DNA from: Xiphias gladius
Lineage: Eukaryota > Chordata > Actinopteri > Istiophoriformes > Xiphiidae
NCBI RefSeq assembly: GCF_016859285.1
Contig: NC_053412.1
Span: forward strand, 6,972,426 to 7,036,425
Length of the DNA stretch: 64,000 nt
Direction: 5' to 3'
In this document: one piece after another, positions 25,964-39,700 of the stretch
How positions within the stretch are numbered: the stretch's first letter is position 1
How the letters are laid out: the number at the start of each line of letters is the position of its first letter
Program-made: the position numbers and the translations under genes
Notes under the pieces: model-generated
Database searches by the model: none
What the model was told of the DNA's origin: nothing
What the model saw: the letters and a program-made list of their open reading frames with translations, nothing else

Positions 25964-26075
25964 AAAAGAACAGGAGTGTGTGTCTGTATATCTGAAGAGT
26001 GAGCTGGCGTTATATTAATAACAGTCTAGGATTTCACGTGAAATCCAATACAGAAACACACACTCCCGTTCTTTT
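25964..26075. repeat. 112-bp foldback element with central 18-bp palindrome
   Basis: The left arm (25964-25988, starting AAAAGAACAGGAGTGTGTG) pairs with the right arm (26049-26075, ending CACACTCCCGTTCTTTT) with one mismatch and a two-base indel. Between them lies the perfect palindrome GGATTTCACGTGAAATCC at 26029-26046, containing a CACGTG E-box. It may be a small foldback transposon or a regulatory palindrome beside the presumed sema5b start. Confidence 0.75.
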
Positions 26076-27392
26076 GTGTTCGTGGATATTTTCTGATCAC
26101 AAAACCTGCTCCCCATTAAATGACATAGTCATATCTGGGGGTACCATTTACAGGGTTCCCATGTGAGAAAGACAAGGAAATATACTGCACTCACAGGGAT
26201 GTAGACCAAACCTACCTGTTGGGATATTTTTTTCCAGTTCTTATATGTCTGACACAAATCTATATCACTGTTGACATTAGAAGACAATGCCTAATGAGCC
26301 TATAACTTTTTCATTCTTGTTTGAACATACATACTGCCATTACATTCTTTCTTCAGTGTATGACTTAGTGACATAGACAAGAATGAAACTTTTCCGTGAA
26401 AAAAATTATTAAAAACCTTGAATTGTCCATTGAAACCAGGAGTCTGGGGTAAAATTAATGCTAGGGCAGAACAATAAAATGCAGAACAAATGGGCAATAA
26501 CACTGATACAAGCAAACATCTACTTATCTGCTTATCTTGCCAAGGGCTATGTGTCCACCAAATGTCTTCCCATTCTGTTGCAGCTTTTTGATAGCCTATC
26601 TGACCTACAAACATACAAATGATTTCACTGGCAGAGGTGTCCTGGATTCATTGAGAAAAATGCATTGCAGAAATCACTGAACAAAGCTTGGCTGCCATCT
26701 AGTGGGGAACTGTGCTCCACATGCCACTCTGGTTAAGCCCCACATACAGTAATTTGTATTCTAATCATATAAAACCTATAAAATATCTGAATTTATAAAG
26801 GGCCTTATATTGCATTTCTTAAATGATTCTAATGTTTACAAAGATGCCACATGTGTCAGGATTTTTGTCAGGAATTTTTCTTTCAAAGTAAGCTTTGTTT
26901 AATGTAGCTTCAATTAGGTTTTGAAACAAGGAGACAATATGATCACTAACACATTTTCTCCTATTAATTCAATAGTTACAAGAATAAGAAAACCTTCCCA
27001 GTATCTTTAGACTTACTACAGTATATTTACCCTTTAACGGTTATAATATTGCATCCTATACGTGAAATAACAAAGTATTTCACATCTTTGTGGGGGTAAA
27101 TTTAAATTCTGTCTGTATCCAAATTGCATTTGTGGCAGTGTGAAGGGGGTTTTGAAACATGCACCATCTGCTGTTAGTTTTGGTAAATAAAATGTACAAA
27201 AAATATAAATTAAAGGTTAACTCGATAATTTAAATATGAAGAATCCAAATAATTAACAAACTTTTAGTGGGAGCAGAGACTTTGTCTCATAAATTCAGTA
27301 TTTATAAAATACTGTCGACAGCCCTGCTAATCTACAGTTTCAAAGTAATGTTAGCTAACCACTACTTTCTCTAAGAAGTCATAAACAATATA
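26076..27392. other. Intergenic spacer between presumed sema5b start and ipo5
   Basis: AT-rich sequence with no open frame of coding character, no simple repeat of note and no recognised mobile element apart from those listed on either side. Confidence 0.6.
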
Positions 27393-27884
27393 CAGTGGTG
27401 GACGAAGTACTCAGATCCTTTACTTATGTAAAGTACCAATATCAGTGTGAAAATACTCCATCACAAGTAAAAGTCCACCCTACTTAAGTAAAAGTAGCCT
27501 AGAAAAGAATTAGAGTATTAAAGTTAAATTACTTGATCTGTAGCTTAGAAAAATGGCCCCTCTGAGGGATATATACATTATATATTTTATTAATAAATTA
27601 TTATGAGTGATGCAAATTCTACTGTTGTAGCTGGTTGAGGTGGAGCTGGGTAGTTTCATCTTTTAAAAAATCTTATTTTTTAAACACAGCATACGTTTTT
27701 TTTAATGTAAAATCTTAATCTGAAGAGTAACGAGTAATTATAGCTGCTAAATAAGTACAATATTTACCTCTGAAATGTAATTAACCGGACGTTGAAAGTA
27801 ACATAAAATGGAGAAGTAACTTAAAAGTACCTCAACATCTTACTTAGGTACTGAGTAATTGTATTTAGTTACTTTTCACCATTG
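27393..27884 (+). mobile_element. Non-autonomous DNA transposon-like repeat (CAGTGGTGG...CCATTG)
   Basis: The left end CAGTGGTGGACGAAGTACT and the reverse complement of the right end (CAATGGTGAAAAGTAACT) form imperfect terminal inverted repeats of about 18 bases. The interior (CTCAGATCCTTTACTTATG, ATACTCCATCACAAGTAAAAG, TACTTAAGTAAAAGTA) is, from memory, a very common teleost element. There is no coding capacity, and I could not define a clear target-site duplication. It lies about 100 bases upstream of the ipo5 CCAAT boxes. Confidence 0.65.
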
Positions 27885-27994
27885 GTACTGCACTGTTTAT
27901 TTTTTTCTATTTTCCAAGCACGGGCGCAGTAGCTTCCCGCGCTTTAGCAATTCACTATTAGCTAATAGGAACAACATTCACTTTGCTGTGTCGA

Positions 27995-28189
27995 TTCCAT
28001 CCAATAGACGCTGAGAATCTGTGTGAGACAATGGCGTGCGTTTGGTATAAGCCTCTTGACCAATGAATGGCGAGAAGACTTGATAAAGCAAACCAATCAG
28101 AGGAAGGCATCATTGTGTGACCGAAGCAGGGTCAGCCGGTCTCTTCTCGCCGCTTCTCCACCCGGCTGGTCTTTTTGGATCTCACTGCA
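27995..28189 (+). promoter_or_regulatory. ipo5: ipo5 promoter and 5' UTR
   Basis: Three CCAAT motifs precede the start codon at 28001-28005, 28060-28064 and 28093-28097, a spacing typical of NF-Y-driven housekeeping promoters. No TATA box is evident. CpG density rises across 28130-28400. A C/T-rich stretch (CTCTTCTCGCCGCTTCTCC) lies 50 bases before the ATG. The exact start of transcription is not visible. Confidence 0.55.
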
Positions 28190-31100
28190 ATGGCGGAGCA
28201 GCAGCAGTTCTACCTCTTGCTGGGTAACCTGATGAGCCCTGACAACAACGTCAGGAAACAAGCAGAGGTAAGAGGAGGAAAACTAGCTGTTTTCATGGCT
28301 GACAAGTTCGGCGATTGTCGAAAGATGTGCGGTCAGGTTAGCGAAAGCGAAAGCTAACCCCCTGTTAGCTACCCAGCCTGGCCGCGCGCGCAGTGAGCTT
28401 TCACGTCAAGCTCGGAGAGTCCACGTGCGATGTGAAGCCGACACCGAGTACTAGTCAGCTAACGCTAACTACCTCCACCATGTTGCGTAGTTATGTGGAC
28501 ATAACGTAGATCTCACTGATACGACCCCAGTCGTGACACTATGTATTTCTGTGTTTGTGTATGTTTGTGTATGAAGCTCATTCGGTTTGATTGAAAGTGA
28601 ATGATCCGTTTGTTAGGTACCAATCCTAATATCCCCAGCTGACAGAGTAGCTAGTCTTCTAGCTAGTAGAATACAGGAAGTAGCATGACGCTAAGTGTTG
28701 CTAGTTTTATTAGCTAGCAACGCTATCGCTGGACGTAGTGTGTTACCAAAAGACGGGAATTCAGGAATTAAATAGGGACATTCATGTCACGTTATCTGCA
28801 ATGATAGGCGACAAAACAGCAATGGGACACATTACAAATGGAGTTAGGGAGGCAGTTCATTCAGAGGGCGAGCTATGTTAGCAGTATCGTTACTAATGCA
28901 GACGAGTGGCCTTCGTGTCATTTTATGTGAAAGTCAGTTTAACACAACAGTTTAAAACATGCGGTTTCTTTTTTTTTTTGTTTGTTACTCATGAAGCAAT
29001 GTATCTGTTTCAGCCACGTCCCTACAAAGGCTCATCTCAGGTCATCCCCTCTCACTGGATTAGTTTCTCTGTCTAGCTGGCCTGTTCACACCCCACCACC
29101 ACCACCCACCGCCACGATTAGCCTCTTGTCGCGGCAAAGCTTTGTTACCACAGTTTCCCTCTTCAGCACCCTAGTTTTGGATGAGGTGGTTGAATCTTAT
29201 CACACATAACCCCCCCCCCTCCCCCCAATCACTGGCAGTCAGCGTTTTTCTTTATAAAACACAGACTGTCTGCCGCGATGCTAAGCTCATTGGAATTCAT
29301 CCTTTATAGAAACTCTCCCTTTCTGTCTTAGACACACATAATAGGAATTGATCCATCTGTAAAGAACTTTAAACCCATATTTTAACAGCTAATGACTACA
29401 GCTACCGAGCATTTGTAGGTGTCCAGACCCCTGGTTTACCCCATTCAAGACACGATGCCGGGGGTGACAAGCCATGAAGTACAAATTTGTAACAGTCTTA
29501 AAGGTGGGAAGTGACCAAAGTGAGTGTCTTGTGGTTAAAACCAGAGGCTGGTGGTTTGCTTCTATTTAGTATTGGGGATGATTTGCTCTAGCTAGTGGAC
29601 ATATATTTCAGCTCAGTGTAGAAGCTGAAGATGGCCTTTTGTTCATACATGCTGGAAAGTCATGCTGTTATGATGTGAAATACATAATAATCAGTAAAAG
29701 CACTTGAATGCTAGTTAATGCATGAGACAATGATACTTAGCCACTGGGATTCCTCAAAAGACAGATTATTGTCAGACATCGGGTTAAGGCGGAGCTGCCT
29801 ATACTATTTACATGCACTGTAATAGTGGCTTACCTAAACACTCAGTATATATGGGCAAGTAGTTTCTATTTCAATGTGTTTTGTCAGTAATGAGATCTGT
29901 CCCACACCCTACTGTCGCCACAGTGACAGTGTCCTGGTTCTTTGTCATGTGAATGTGTTCACTTAAAAACATCCTTGAAATCCATTTGGGGCTATTTTAA
30001 CACGTTTTCGCCTTTTTGTTTGTTTTTTTTTTTTGGTTTTTTTTTTGTTTACCATTAGCGCAGCTTGCACATGATAATCAGTGATATTTTCCACACCCGA
30101 GGTTCTGCTACATCCCTATAGAGCCTGGTGTGCGCGTTTGCATTTCTCATGTGGCTTTAATGAACCACCATAAGAACAGTGGAGATCAAAACAAAAAGGC
30201 AGCACACGATGTGCATCAGAAAAGCAGCCTTTTTTTAATGTAAATTTCCCTGTTACTGAGATACACATCCCCTGGTGTGGGAATCAGTGTGGTTGTGTTT
30301 CATAAAAGAATGATGTGGTAAAAATATGTTGGAGATTTGAGCTGTCCACACTGTTAAACACTTGGTTGCTGCTGCTTTTCTTCAGTTTTTGCTTTGCTAT
30401 ATTTATGTCCCAATGTAATGAAGTATTTATCAAATAAGGAGTTAGTAATTTTGATTCTAACTTGGGTGAGTGAGGCAGCTTCAGGGTGTTTGTATCAACA
30501 GTATATTAACACACTAATGGACATTACTTCAGCTTTGATAGTAAGGCGAGGCAGAATGGACCAGCAAAAACTGAAGTAACGAGCAGGATTTGTGTACATT
30601 TAAAGATCCGATTTGCTGTACAGGCTTTTGAGGCTTATTTCGCATACAAAGCAATAAACATCTAGTTAATAAAACAAGTTTTGAATAGCCACACCCGTCA
30701 TGATAAATGTTGATGAAATTATGAGAATTTCTGGACAGTCCTCCTGCACTTTGTCCAACCACCACATCTGTTTCTGCTTGAAATATGCCATAGTGTGGAA
30801 TTACAGGTATGTGCAAAATGCAGTTTCTTTGACTGCAATGGAGTGAACATGACACTGTCTCACTGGTATAGATTCATTTTCCAAGGAGGGTACAATTGTC
30901 CATCTGTGGTGCTTGCATCTGTAAGAATGCAGCAAAAGGCATGTCTCATTCTTACCACTGTCCCATTAATTTTCTTTGCAGGAGACCTATGACACTATCC
31001 CGGGCCAGAACAAGATCACATTCTTGCTGCAGGCTGTCAGAGATGCATCTGCTGCAGAGGAGGTTTGGACAGACACATTTTCGTGACATGATTTATCCTT

Positions 31101-34100
31101 TATGCCTGAATTGGATGAAGGCTACAAGACAACTATTGAAATCACTTTAGTGTTTTTGTTTTTTAAAGTTTGCCTGTTTTCTGGACTTAAAACTGTATTT
31201 GACAGACACCTGAAAGCCAGTTGTTAATGAGTATTATCCCTGCCCTTGGTATAAAGCTTTGTGGTACAAGGAATGAAAAACATTTTAGGTTAAAAGCATT
31301 CATAGTTTAAGTGTTGGAAAGTAAGCCAAAGTTCGTGTGATATTACATCACGTCCACAATGAGAATGCTGTGTGCATTATCCCGATATGTTTGCTTTGAA
31401 AAGGTGCGACATTGACTGCATTTTAAGAATGTAGTCTGTCATCGCAGCCTGATACGAAGGCACGTGAGTCACAGTTTTGGCATTTGGGCAGTTATGTTTA
31501 CTCGGATTCCACCACCAGCTGCTTGGTCCCTCATGCTTCCCCTCCTTTTCTTTACCTCGAGCCCGATATTTTTAGAGTCTTGAAATGGGAGCAGGCAGAG
31601 AGGTGCTTGGCCCAGGGAGAGTGACTCTGCCTTTCTGAGATGCTGCACGTTTTGTTATTGTGTTATGCAGATTGTAAACTGCCAAAATAAATCCACATGT
31701 TGTAATATAAACTATATATGACTATATGTATCAAATCTTAACTATAGAAAAGCCTTTCTGACAAAAAATTTTTTCAGATGTCTGACATGGTTTTAAGTCA
31801 TGGACACTGATGTGGGGGCCAGGGCTGGAAGTGTGACATAACATTGAAACCAATGTTTTATCTACTCAGGTCAAACAGATGGCAGCAGTGCTGCTGCGGC
31901 GGCTGCTGTCGTCATCCTTCGAGGAGATCTACCCGGGCCTGACCCTGGAAATGCAGACGGCTATTAAGACAGAACTGCTAACAAGCATTCAACAGGAGAC
32001 CTCGCCAAACATCCGCAAGAAGGTCTGCGACATTGCAGCTGAGCTCTCCCGCAACCTCATTGGTAATGTTCCTCAGATCTTTCACGACCTGTTGAAGTTT
32101 TTAAGCTGTGTGCTGACTGATCACTTTTGTTTCTGCCCCACGGTACTGCCTACATGCACCCAGCCCATGCTACATGCAGGACAGGGTGATGATTAAATAT
32201 TGAGCAACAATGATTTCAATATTCTTATCCTCATTTTCATCAATGTATCATAAATTTGTCATGAGGTATTGGCTCACTTGCCATAAGATTAGATACTGTT
32301 GGTCTATGACGGCGTGTCATTTAGATGGGGATCTGGTGATCAATAAATGTTAATTTGATGCTGTTCAGATGAACATTAATAATCTGATTTTGGTGTCTTT
32401 TAATCTTTCATCTAGATGATGACGGGAATAACCAGTGGCCAGAAGTGCTCAAATTTCTGTTTGACTCTGTCAACTCTGACAATGTCGGCCTGCGAGAGGC
32501 TGCCCTGCACATATTCTGGTGAGCCTTGGATAAAGCCAAACTATTAGTATGCTTGGGCAGAAGGTACCAGTGGGTGACTTGTGTGTTTTGACCTTATTTT
32601 AGGAACTTCCCAGGAATCTTTGGCAACCAGCAGCAGCATTATATGGAGGTTATCAAACGTATGCTTGTTCAGTGCATGCAGGACCAGGCAAACCCGCAGG
32701 TAAGATCTTAGGACAATTGAAGGGCAGTTTATTTTCGGGTTGATATGCCTGTACACCTAATTTCTAAAATAATTATCCACCAGATTCGTACCTTGGCGGC
32801 TCGGGCTGCAGCATCCTTCGTTCTGTCCAATGAAAGCAACACAGCTCTGCTGAAGCACTTTGCTGACCTTCTGCCGGGAATCCTGCAGGTGAGACACAGG
32901 ACACTTGTCTGGGCCTCATGTGAACTGGCTCTGAACATCAAATTATTGTGTACAATGTTCTCAACATTATTTATTGATGTTAGCTGAGGGTTCCTACAAG
33001 TTTTCAATAGGTTTTCCAGAGCAGTGTTGTGCTTGATGCCTGCACGTAATCCTTTGCCATAAATGGCTTTTAAGTCGTTGGTAAGAGTTATAGGTCCTTT
33101 TTTTAGAGACCTTTCATTGGTTTGGTATGTACTCATAGATAAAGCCAGCTTAGATCTTGCAAAAATGCTTAGTTATTTTGACTTAGAATGCTGTTTTGTG
33201 TGATTATCCCCATATTGTATTCATGAAATTCAGTATTTGGAAAGTAAATAAGTCATCTGCAAATAGAAGCTGGAACTTCAAAGTAAGAGCAGTAGTACCT
33301 GCTTGTGGTTTGTTTTTCTTTTGCTGAGAGACGTAGCGTGTCCTATGATTCCTTGTCGGGCAAGAATAAGGAAGTTGATTCAAACTAAACACACATTCAT
33401 GTGCTACGAGAACAGTTAACAGGACCAGTAGCTGCAACTGTTATTTCATAACCTACATTAACAGCATGTTTCTTACCACAAGACAATGAGGCATCAGTCT
33501 AGATTACTGAATATAGGATGTCCAATATATCAAGTCATTTCGCAAGCTATATATGTTTCAGAATCCTACCCAAGCTATATTGCAACAGTGTTGAGCAGTT
33601 TTGTCATTGACTCTGATAGTTGGAAGTTGTGGCAGTATGAATTTGGCATTAGCAGCTTGCTATAGCCAAATGAAAGTAGTTGCAACACTAATCTTTTTTT
33701 TGATCAGGCAGTGAACGAGTCCTGCTACCAGGGAGACGATTCTGTGCTAAAGTCTTTAGTGGAAATTGCAGACACAGCACCCAAATACCTGAGACCCAAC
33801 CTGGAGGCCACTCTGCAGCTCTGTCTGAAGGTGAGTCGGAGAGCACCCTAATCCAAAGTATCACTTTTCTGCTCTTGACATTAAGCACAAAATGATGCCT
33901 GAAGTCTTAATGTCTGCTCATTTCTGTCCCTCTCTCCTCAGTTGTGTGCTGATACCAACCTGACTAACATGCAGAGGCAGTTGGCATTGGAGGTCATCGT
34001 CACCCTATCTGAGACAGCAGCAGCCATGCTGAGGAAACACACTGCCATTGTGGCTCAGAGTGGTGAGAATTTGGTTTACCATCAAATAACTTCACTTGAA

Positions 34101-36720
34101 GTCCCCTTGCTACTTTTTGGCCACCCAAAAATGTTTGGTAGAATAGTTTAGACAATTGTTGTTCCTGTGTCGTGTCCTCAGTGCCCCAGATGCTGGCTAT
34201 GATGGTTGACCTCGAGGATGACGATGAGTGGGCCATGGCTGATGAGCTGGAGGATGATGACTTTGACAGGTAAGACCTGGTAAATCAGCAAGACTCAGAT
34301 CCACAGTAACTTCCTCACATTTGATTGTTGGTCACAGATCCCACTGTGTGTCTGTGTAATCACCTCATGGTTAGGATGAAAACTTTTGACTTTTTTTTTA
34401 TCTAAAGCTTAGCTCCAGGGGTTTCATTTTTTTGGCTGATTTCTCAAACCTGAAACATCAGCTGTCCTTAATTATAAGATGAAAAATTTAAGGCATCTAA
34501 ATTTAGGGAACCAGAGGATCAGATTGTGTTTTGTAGTATATGACTGCAGTGTTTTTACATCAGGGTATTTTCAAAGACGCTTGCCAGAAAAAGGCTGTTC
34601 AAATGTCTAAATATATTCATACTTTTTTTGTTCTAGTAATTTTGTTTCTTGTCACCCACCAGTAATGCTGTGGCTGGGGAGAGCGCTCTGGACAGAATCG
34701 CCTGTGGTCTGGGAGGAAAGATCATTTTGCCCATGATCAAACAGCACATCATGCAGATGCTACAGAACCGTAAGTAACCCTACTGATATACAAGTTTTTA
34801 AATTGGTCACTGTGATCATGAGATTAACCCGATGTTTTTGTTGCTAGCTGACTGGAAGTATCGCCACGCCGGGCTGATGGCGCTGTCGGCCATTGGTGAG
34901 GGCTGCCACCAGCAGATGGAGGCCATCCTCCAAGAGATTGTCAGCTTTGTCCTCCTCTTCTGCTCCGACCCTGTAAGAAACGCAACTTCAAACTTGACTT
35001 ACACACAGATGGTGCCTCGTAAACTCAGCTCAGACTGTTTGTGCATATGTAAACTACATTTGGGTAATTATGGGTAGTAGTTAACATTTATTCTTTTGTT
35101 TTTCCTCCCCCAAAGTCTTTACTACCTGCTTACTAATATTACAGGATTTTTTTTTGTGTACAGCAGGTGCCATCTTGTATGGTGATTTTTGAATATGGCT
35201 TTCTTTTCCCTCCTCAGCACCCGAGGGTGCGTTATGCTGCCTGCAACGCTATTGGACAGATGGCCACAGACTTTGCCCCAACCTTCCAAAAGAAATTCCA
35301 CGATAAGGTATGTGAAGTTACGTGTTCAGTTCTAAAATGGTTGTTTTCTGGTGGCTACATGTTAAGTAGCTTATGTATTCGATTATGGTTTTAGATAAGT
35401 TATCATTCCTGAAATGCGTCACTGTCCCCTTGATTTGAGGGAATTACATCAAATATGCACTGAATTACCAGTTTAATAGCCACACCTGTTCAGTTTAATG
35501 CAATAGAATAGAAATGTGATGGAGACATTTGCAAGGTGTAACCAAAGTCACTGTTTACTGCTGTGGACTACAAACACTGACTGGTTCCTTTTCACTTCCA
35601 GGTGATCTCAGCTCTGCTTCAGACCATGGAGGACCAAAGTAACCCACGGGTGCAGGCACACGCTGCTGCCGCCCTCATCAACTTTACAGAGGACTGTCCC
35701 AAATCACTGCTCATCCCATATCTGGACAGCTTGGTGCAGCACCTTCACGTCATTATGGTTGCCAAGCTGCAAGAGGTACAGATATTCAGTTCATGTTGAT
35801 AAATCAGTAAACTCATAGCCAAAGAAGAGACTGTGGCGTTTCTCGCAAACCCACCATTTAATCGCTGCCAACACACTTTACTGCCAGCCAGTTCAGCAGG
35901 TCTCCTACATGGCTCTCAGGAGTCTTAAGTGTTTCCTCTCCTCTCTTCCCAGTTGATCCAGAAGGGCACCAAACTGGTCCTGGAGCAGGTGGTGACGTCC
36001 ATCGCCTCGGTAGCCGACACAGCCGAGGAGAAGTTTGTGCCATATTACGACCTGTTCATGTCCTCGCTCAAACACATTGTAGAAAACGCAGTGCAGAAGG
36101 AGCTTCGGCTGCTTCGTGGCAAGACCATAGAGTGCATTAGCCTCATCGGCCTGGCTGTCGGCAAGGAGAAGGTCTGTGTAGAATGTCAAACTGAAATCTT
36201 TGAGAACTTCCTGTTAAACACATTTCACTGCACATTCATGATTCAACAGTCTTCACATCCGTCCTTTTCTTTCTGTTCTGTTACTAGTTCATGCCAGACG
36301 CCTCTGCCGTCATGCAGCTGCTCCTCAAAACCCAGACAGACTTCAATGACCTGGAGGATGACGATCCTCAGGTAGGAAGACTTTGACGACCTTGGAACTA
36401 TCCAGTTTTGTTTTATTTCTGTTTCTGCATAGTCACCCTGTCACGTTTTTGTGTGTGTGTGTGGTTTAGATCTCTTACATGATCTCAGCCTGGGCCAGGA
36501 TGTGTAAGATCCTGGGGAAGGAGTTTCAGCAGTATCTGCCTGTGGTGATGGGTCCCCTGATGAAGACAGCCTCCATCAAGCCTGAGGTGGCCCTCCTCGA
36601 CAGTAAGTAACACAACAGTGGCTTTCTGCTTTGTACTGTGGACACCCAACAGTCTTCAAATGCTTTTACTAGCAGTGGCCAATTGCATTTGCTCACATTA
36701 CTAAATAAAACCTGGCTGTC

Positions 36721-36773
<53 letters not shown>

Positions 36774-39700
36774 TGTGAGAGCGAAGACAAAAGTAGTTTC
36801 TTGGAGAAAATGGACAGCAATACGTTGTTGTGAGGAGACAGACTTCACTCTGTTCTTTTCATCTTCCCTGCTATTTCATACCTCTTTTTGTTGCTACAGC
36901 CATTTTTAAACACACTTTTTTAACAGTAGAGAAGAACAAGAGTTGAGGTATTCAAACAGCAGGTAGCAGAGGGCTGTCCCTCCATGGCCATGACATATTT
37001 TGGTGGTAATTTACTTTTGAGTTAAGAAATGAACCTGATATTACTCTTCACATTGTGGCTGCGTAAAGACCTGCTTCCCTACATCAAACATTTTGAATGT
37101 TTCTACACTTATTGGAACTTGAAGTGTTTGTTGTTGTTGTTGTTGTTGTTTTTTAAATAGTGACTGAATAGTGCAAAAGCAGTGGGCATTGGGTGCAAAA
37201 TAAAGGGAAAGATTCAATATTTGAAAATGTCTGTCCGTGTCTTGTAGCCCAGGACATGGAGAACATATCCGAGGATGATGGCTGGGAGTTCGTCAACCTG
37301 GGAGACCAGCAGAGTTTTGGCATCAAGACGGCCGGCCTGGAGGAGAAGGCCACTGCCTGCCAGATGCTGGTGAGTAGAGGACGACTGAGACACACACATG
37401 ATCCTGAGGCAGATCTGGAAGAGCCACCAGACGCCATTGTTTGTCTATATCTATATCTAGATATTCAGGTCGTTGACAGTGTTAACCCCTGTTAGTGAAA
37501 CGTTCTGTGTTGTATTCCAGGTATGTTATGCCAAAGAGCTGAAGGAGGGTTTTGTGGAGTACACGGAGCAGGTGGTGAAGCTGATGGTTCCTCTACTCAA
37601 GTTCTACTTCCATGATGATATCCTTTTTGTACCACAACACGATTGTTGGCCAAATCTGACAAGGCATTTCAGGCTAGCATCCAACATATTACTTTGGTAT
37701 TTGATAAATTAATAGTTCATCAAAACATCAGACTTGTTTTTGGCGTTTCCGTAACTCTCTCACGCGTGCGGGTGGCAGCAGCCGAGTCCATGCCCCTGCT
37801 GCTGGAGTGTGCTCGGGTTCGAGGACCAGAGTACCTCACCCAGATGTGGCACTTCATGTGCGACGCCCTCATCAAGGCCATCGGCACCGAGCCGGACTCA
37901 GATGTCCTGTCAGAAATCATGCACTCTTTTGCCAAGGTAACTTTAGGGGTAGCAAGCCTTCAGTGCCCTTTTTTTTTTAAATTGGATGTAGCGGTGATTT
38001 TGAGAAACCTTGACTGTGTTTCATAAGATTGAAGAACCATGTCCAGTTTCTGATGTGACTGATGGAAGTTTTTGTTTTTTCCTTTTTAGTGTATTGAGTT
38101 GATGGGTGACGGGTGTCTGAACAACGAGCATTTTGAGGAGCTGGGTGGCATCCTAAAAGGCAAATTGGAGGAGCATTTTAAGAACCAGGAGCTCAGACAG
38201 GGTGGGGCTTCATACCTTTTTTTTTTTAAATGTTCCCTGAAACTAATCTTTTGTCTGAAAATGTCTGCCGAAGCACAGTTTGCTGACGAATCCAGCTTTT
38301 GTACCATGTAACATCAAACCTGTAAAAAAATCTTTATGCCTATCTGTCAAAGCATAAACCTCACAATTTCCCATGTTTACAACATCCTCTTCACTTTGTC
38401 TTCCTGCACTTTTCATGGGTTGGTAATTAGACATACATAATCCTCACATGAACACTTTGTCCTTCACAGCCAAGAGACAGGATGAAGACTATGATGAGCA
38501 AGTGGAGGAAACATTACAAGACGAGGTAAATATTTTCATTTTAGTAAAGATGTTAGAGCTGTTATGAATACCTGTCAAATTGTTTTGTCCAGTAAATGCC
38601 ACAAGTCCCAATCTTGAGCTAATGAAAATGACTGTACCACCCATCTTCTGTTTCTGTTAGGATGAGAACGACGTTTACATCCTGACCAAAGTGTCAGACA
38701 TCCTGCACTCAGTGTTCAGTAGTTACAAAGAGAAGGTGCTGCCTTGGTTCGAACAGCTGCTGCAGCTCATCGTCCAGCTAATAGTAAGAACTTAATGATC
38801 CTGAATGAATCGGCAATATATCGGTACAAGCGGTGAACACTCGTCGTATTGTACATGTTTTTTTTTTTTTTTTTTTTTTTGTACACGGATCTCTTCAATG
38901 GATATAGTAATGCTCAGAAAATTTGGAATAACAGGGAATTTTAGTCGTGTCACCAAAGTCAGTGAATACATTAAAAGCTCAGCGTAGTGAAATCCACAAC
39001 TATAAAAACTACCTTTTGTGTGATGCTTGTAGGAGTATTTTATTCAATTAATCTGCCAGTTTTCTTGACATATCTTTTTTTTTTTTTTTTTTTTTTAAGC
39101 CCATTATAATTTCCTAGAACTCAAGGGAACATGTTTAGAAGGCTTGTTTTTATATTAGATTATCAAGAAGTTACCCGTTATTCTGTCAATCAACTAATCT
39201 TGAAGTATTTTCTAAAAACATCGTAATAACTCAGTTAAGTCCCATGAAAAATTTTCAATCTGCAGGTGGCAGGGTTGTTGGACTATTTCATGATGCACAT
39301 CACATACTGAGTGAGATCAGCAGTAACTAGATTTTTTTGCTCGTCCGCAGTGTCCCAACAGGCCGTGGGCAGACAGACAGTGGGGTCTGTGCATCTTTGA
39401 CGACGTGGTGGAGCACTGCAGCCCGTCCTCCTTCAAATACGCAGAGTATTTCTTGCGGCCGATGTTGCAGTCACTGTGTGACTCGAGCCCCGAGGTTCGG
39501 CAAGCAGCCGCCTACGGTGTCGGCGTCATGGCTCAGTATGGAGGAGAGAACTACCGCCCGTTCTGTACAGGTACGACCTGGTACTGGTCTTCCCTTTGTG
39601 GTGGTGGTGGTGGTGTTGCTTTTGGTTGATAACTAGATGATGTCTTTGTTTTCGTGGTCCAGAGGCCATTCCCCTGCTGGTCAGAGTCATCCAGGCAGCC

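Noticed and set aside
32729-33136. 135-codon minus-strand frame
   Set aside because: Antisense to ipo5 exon 32784-32888 plus intron; no independent signal.
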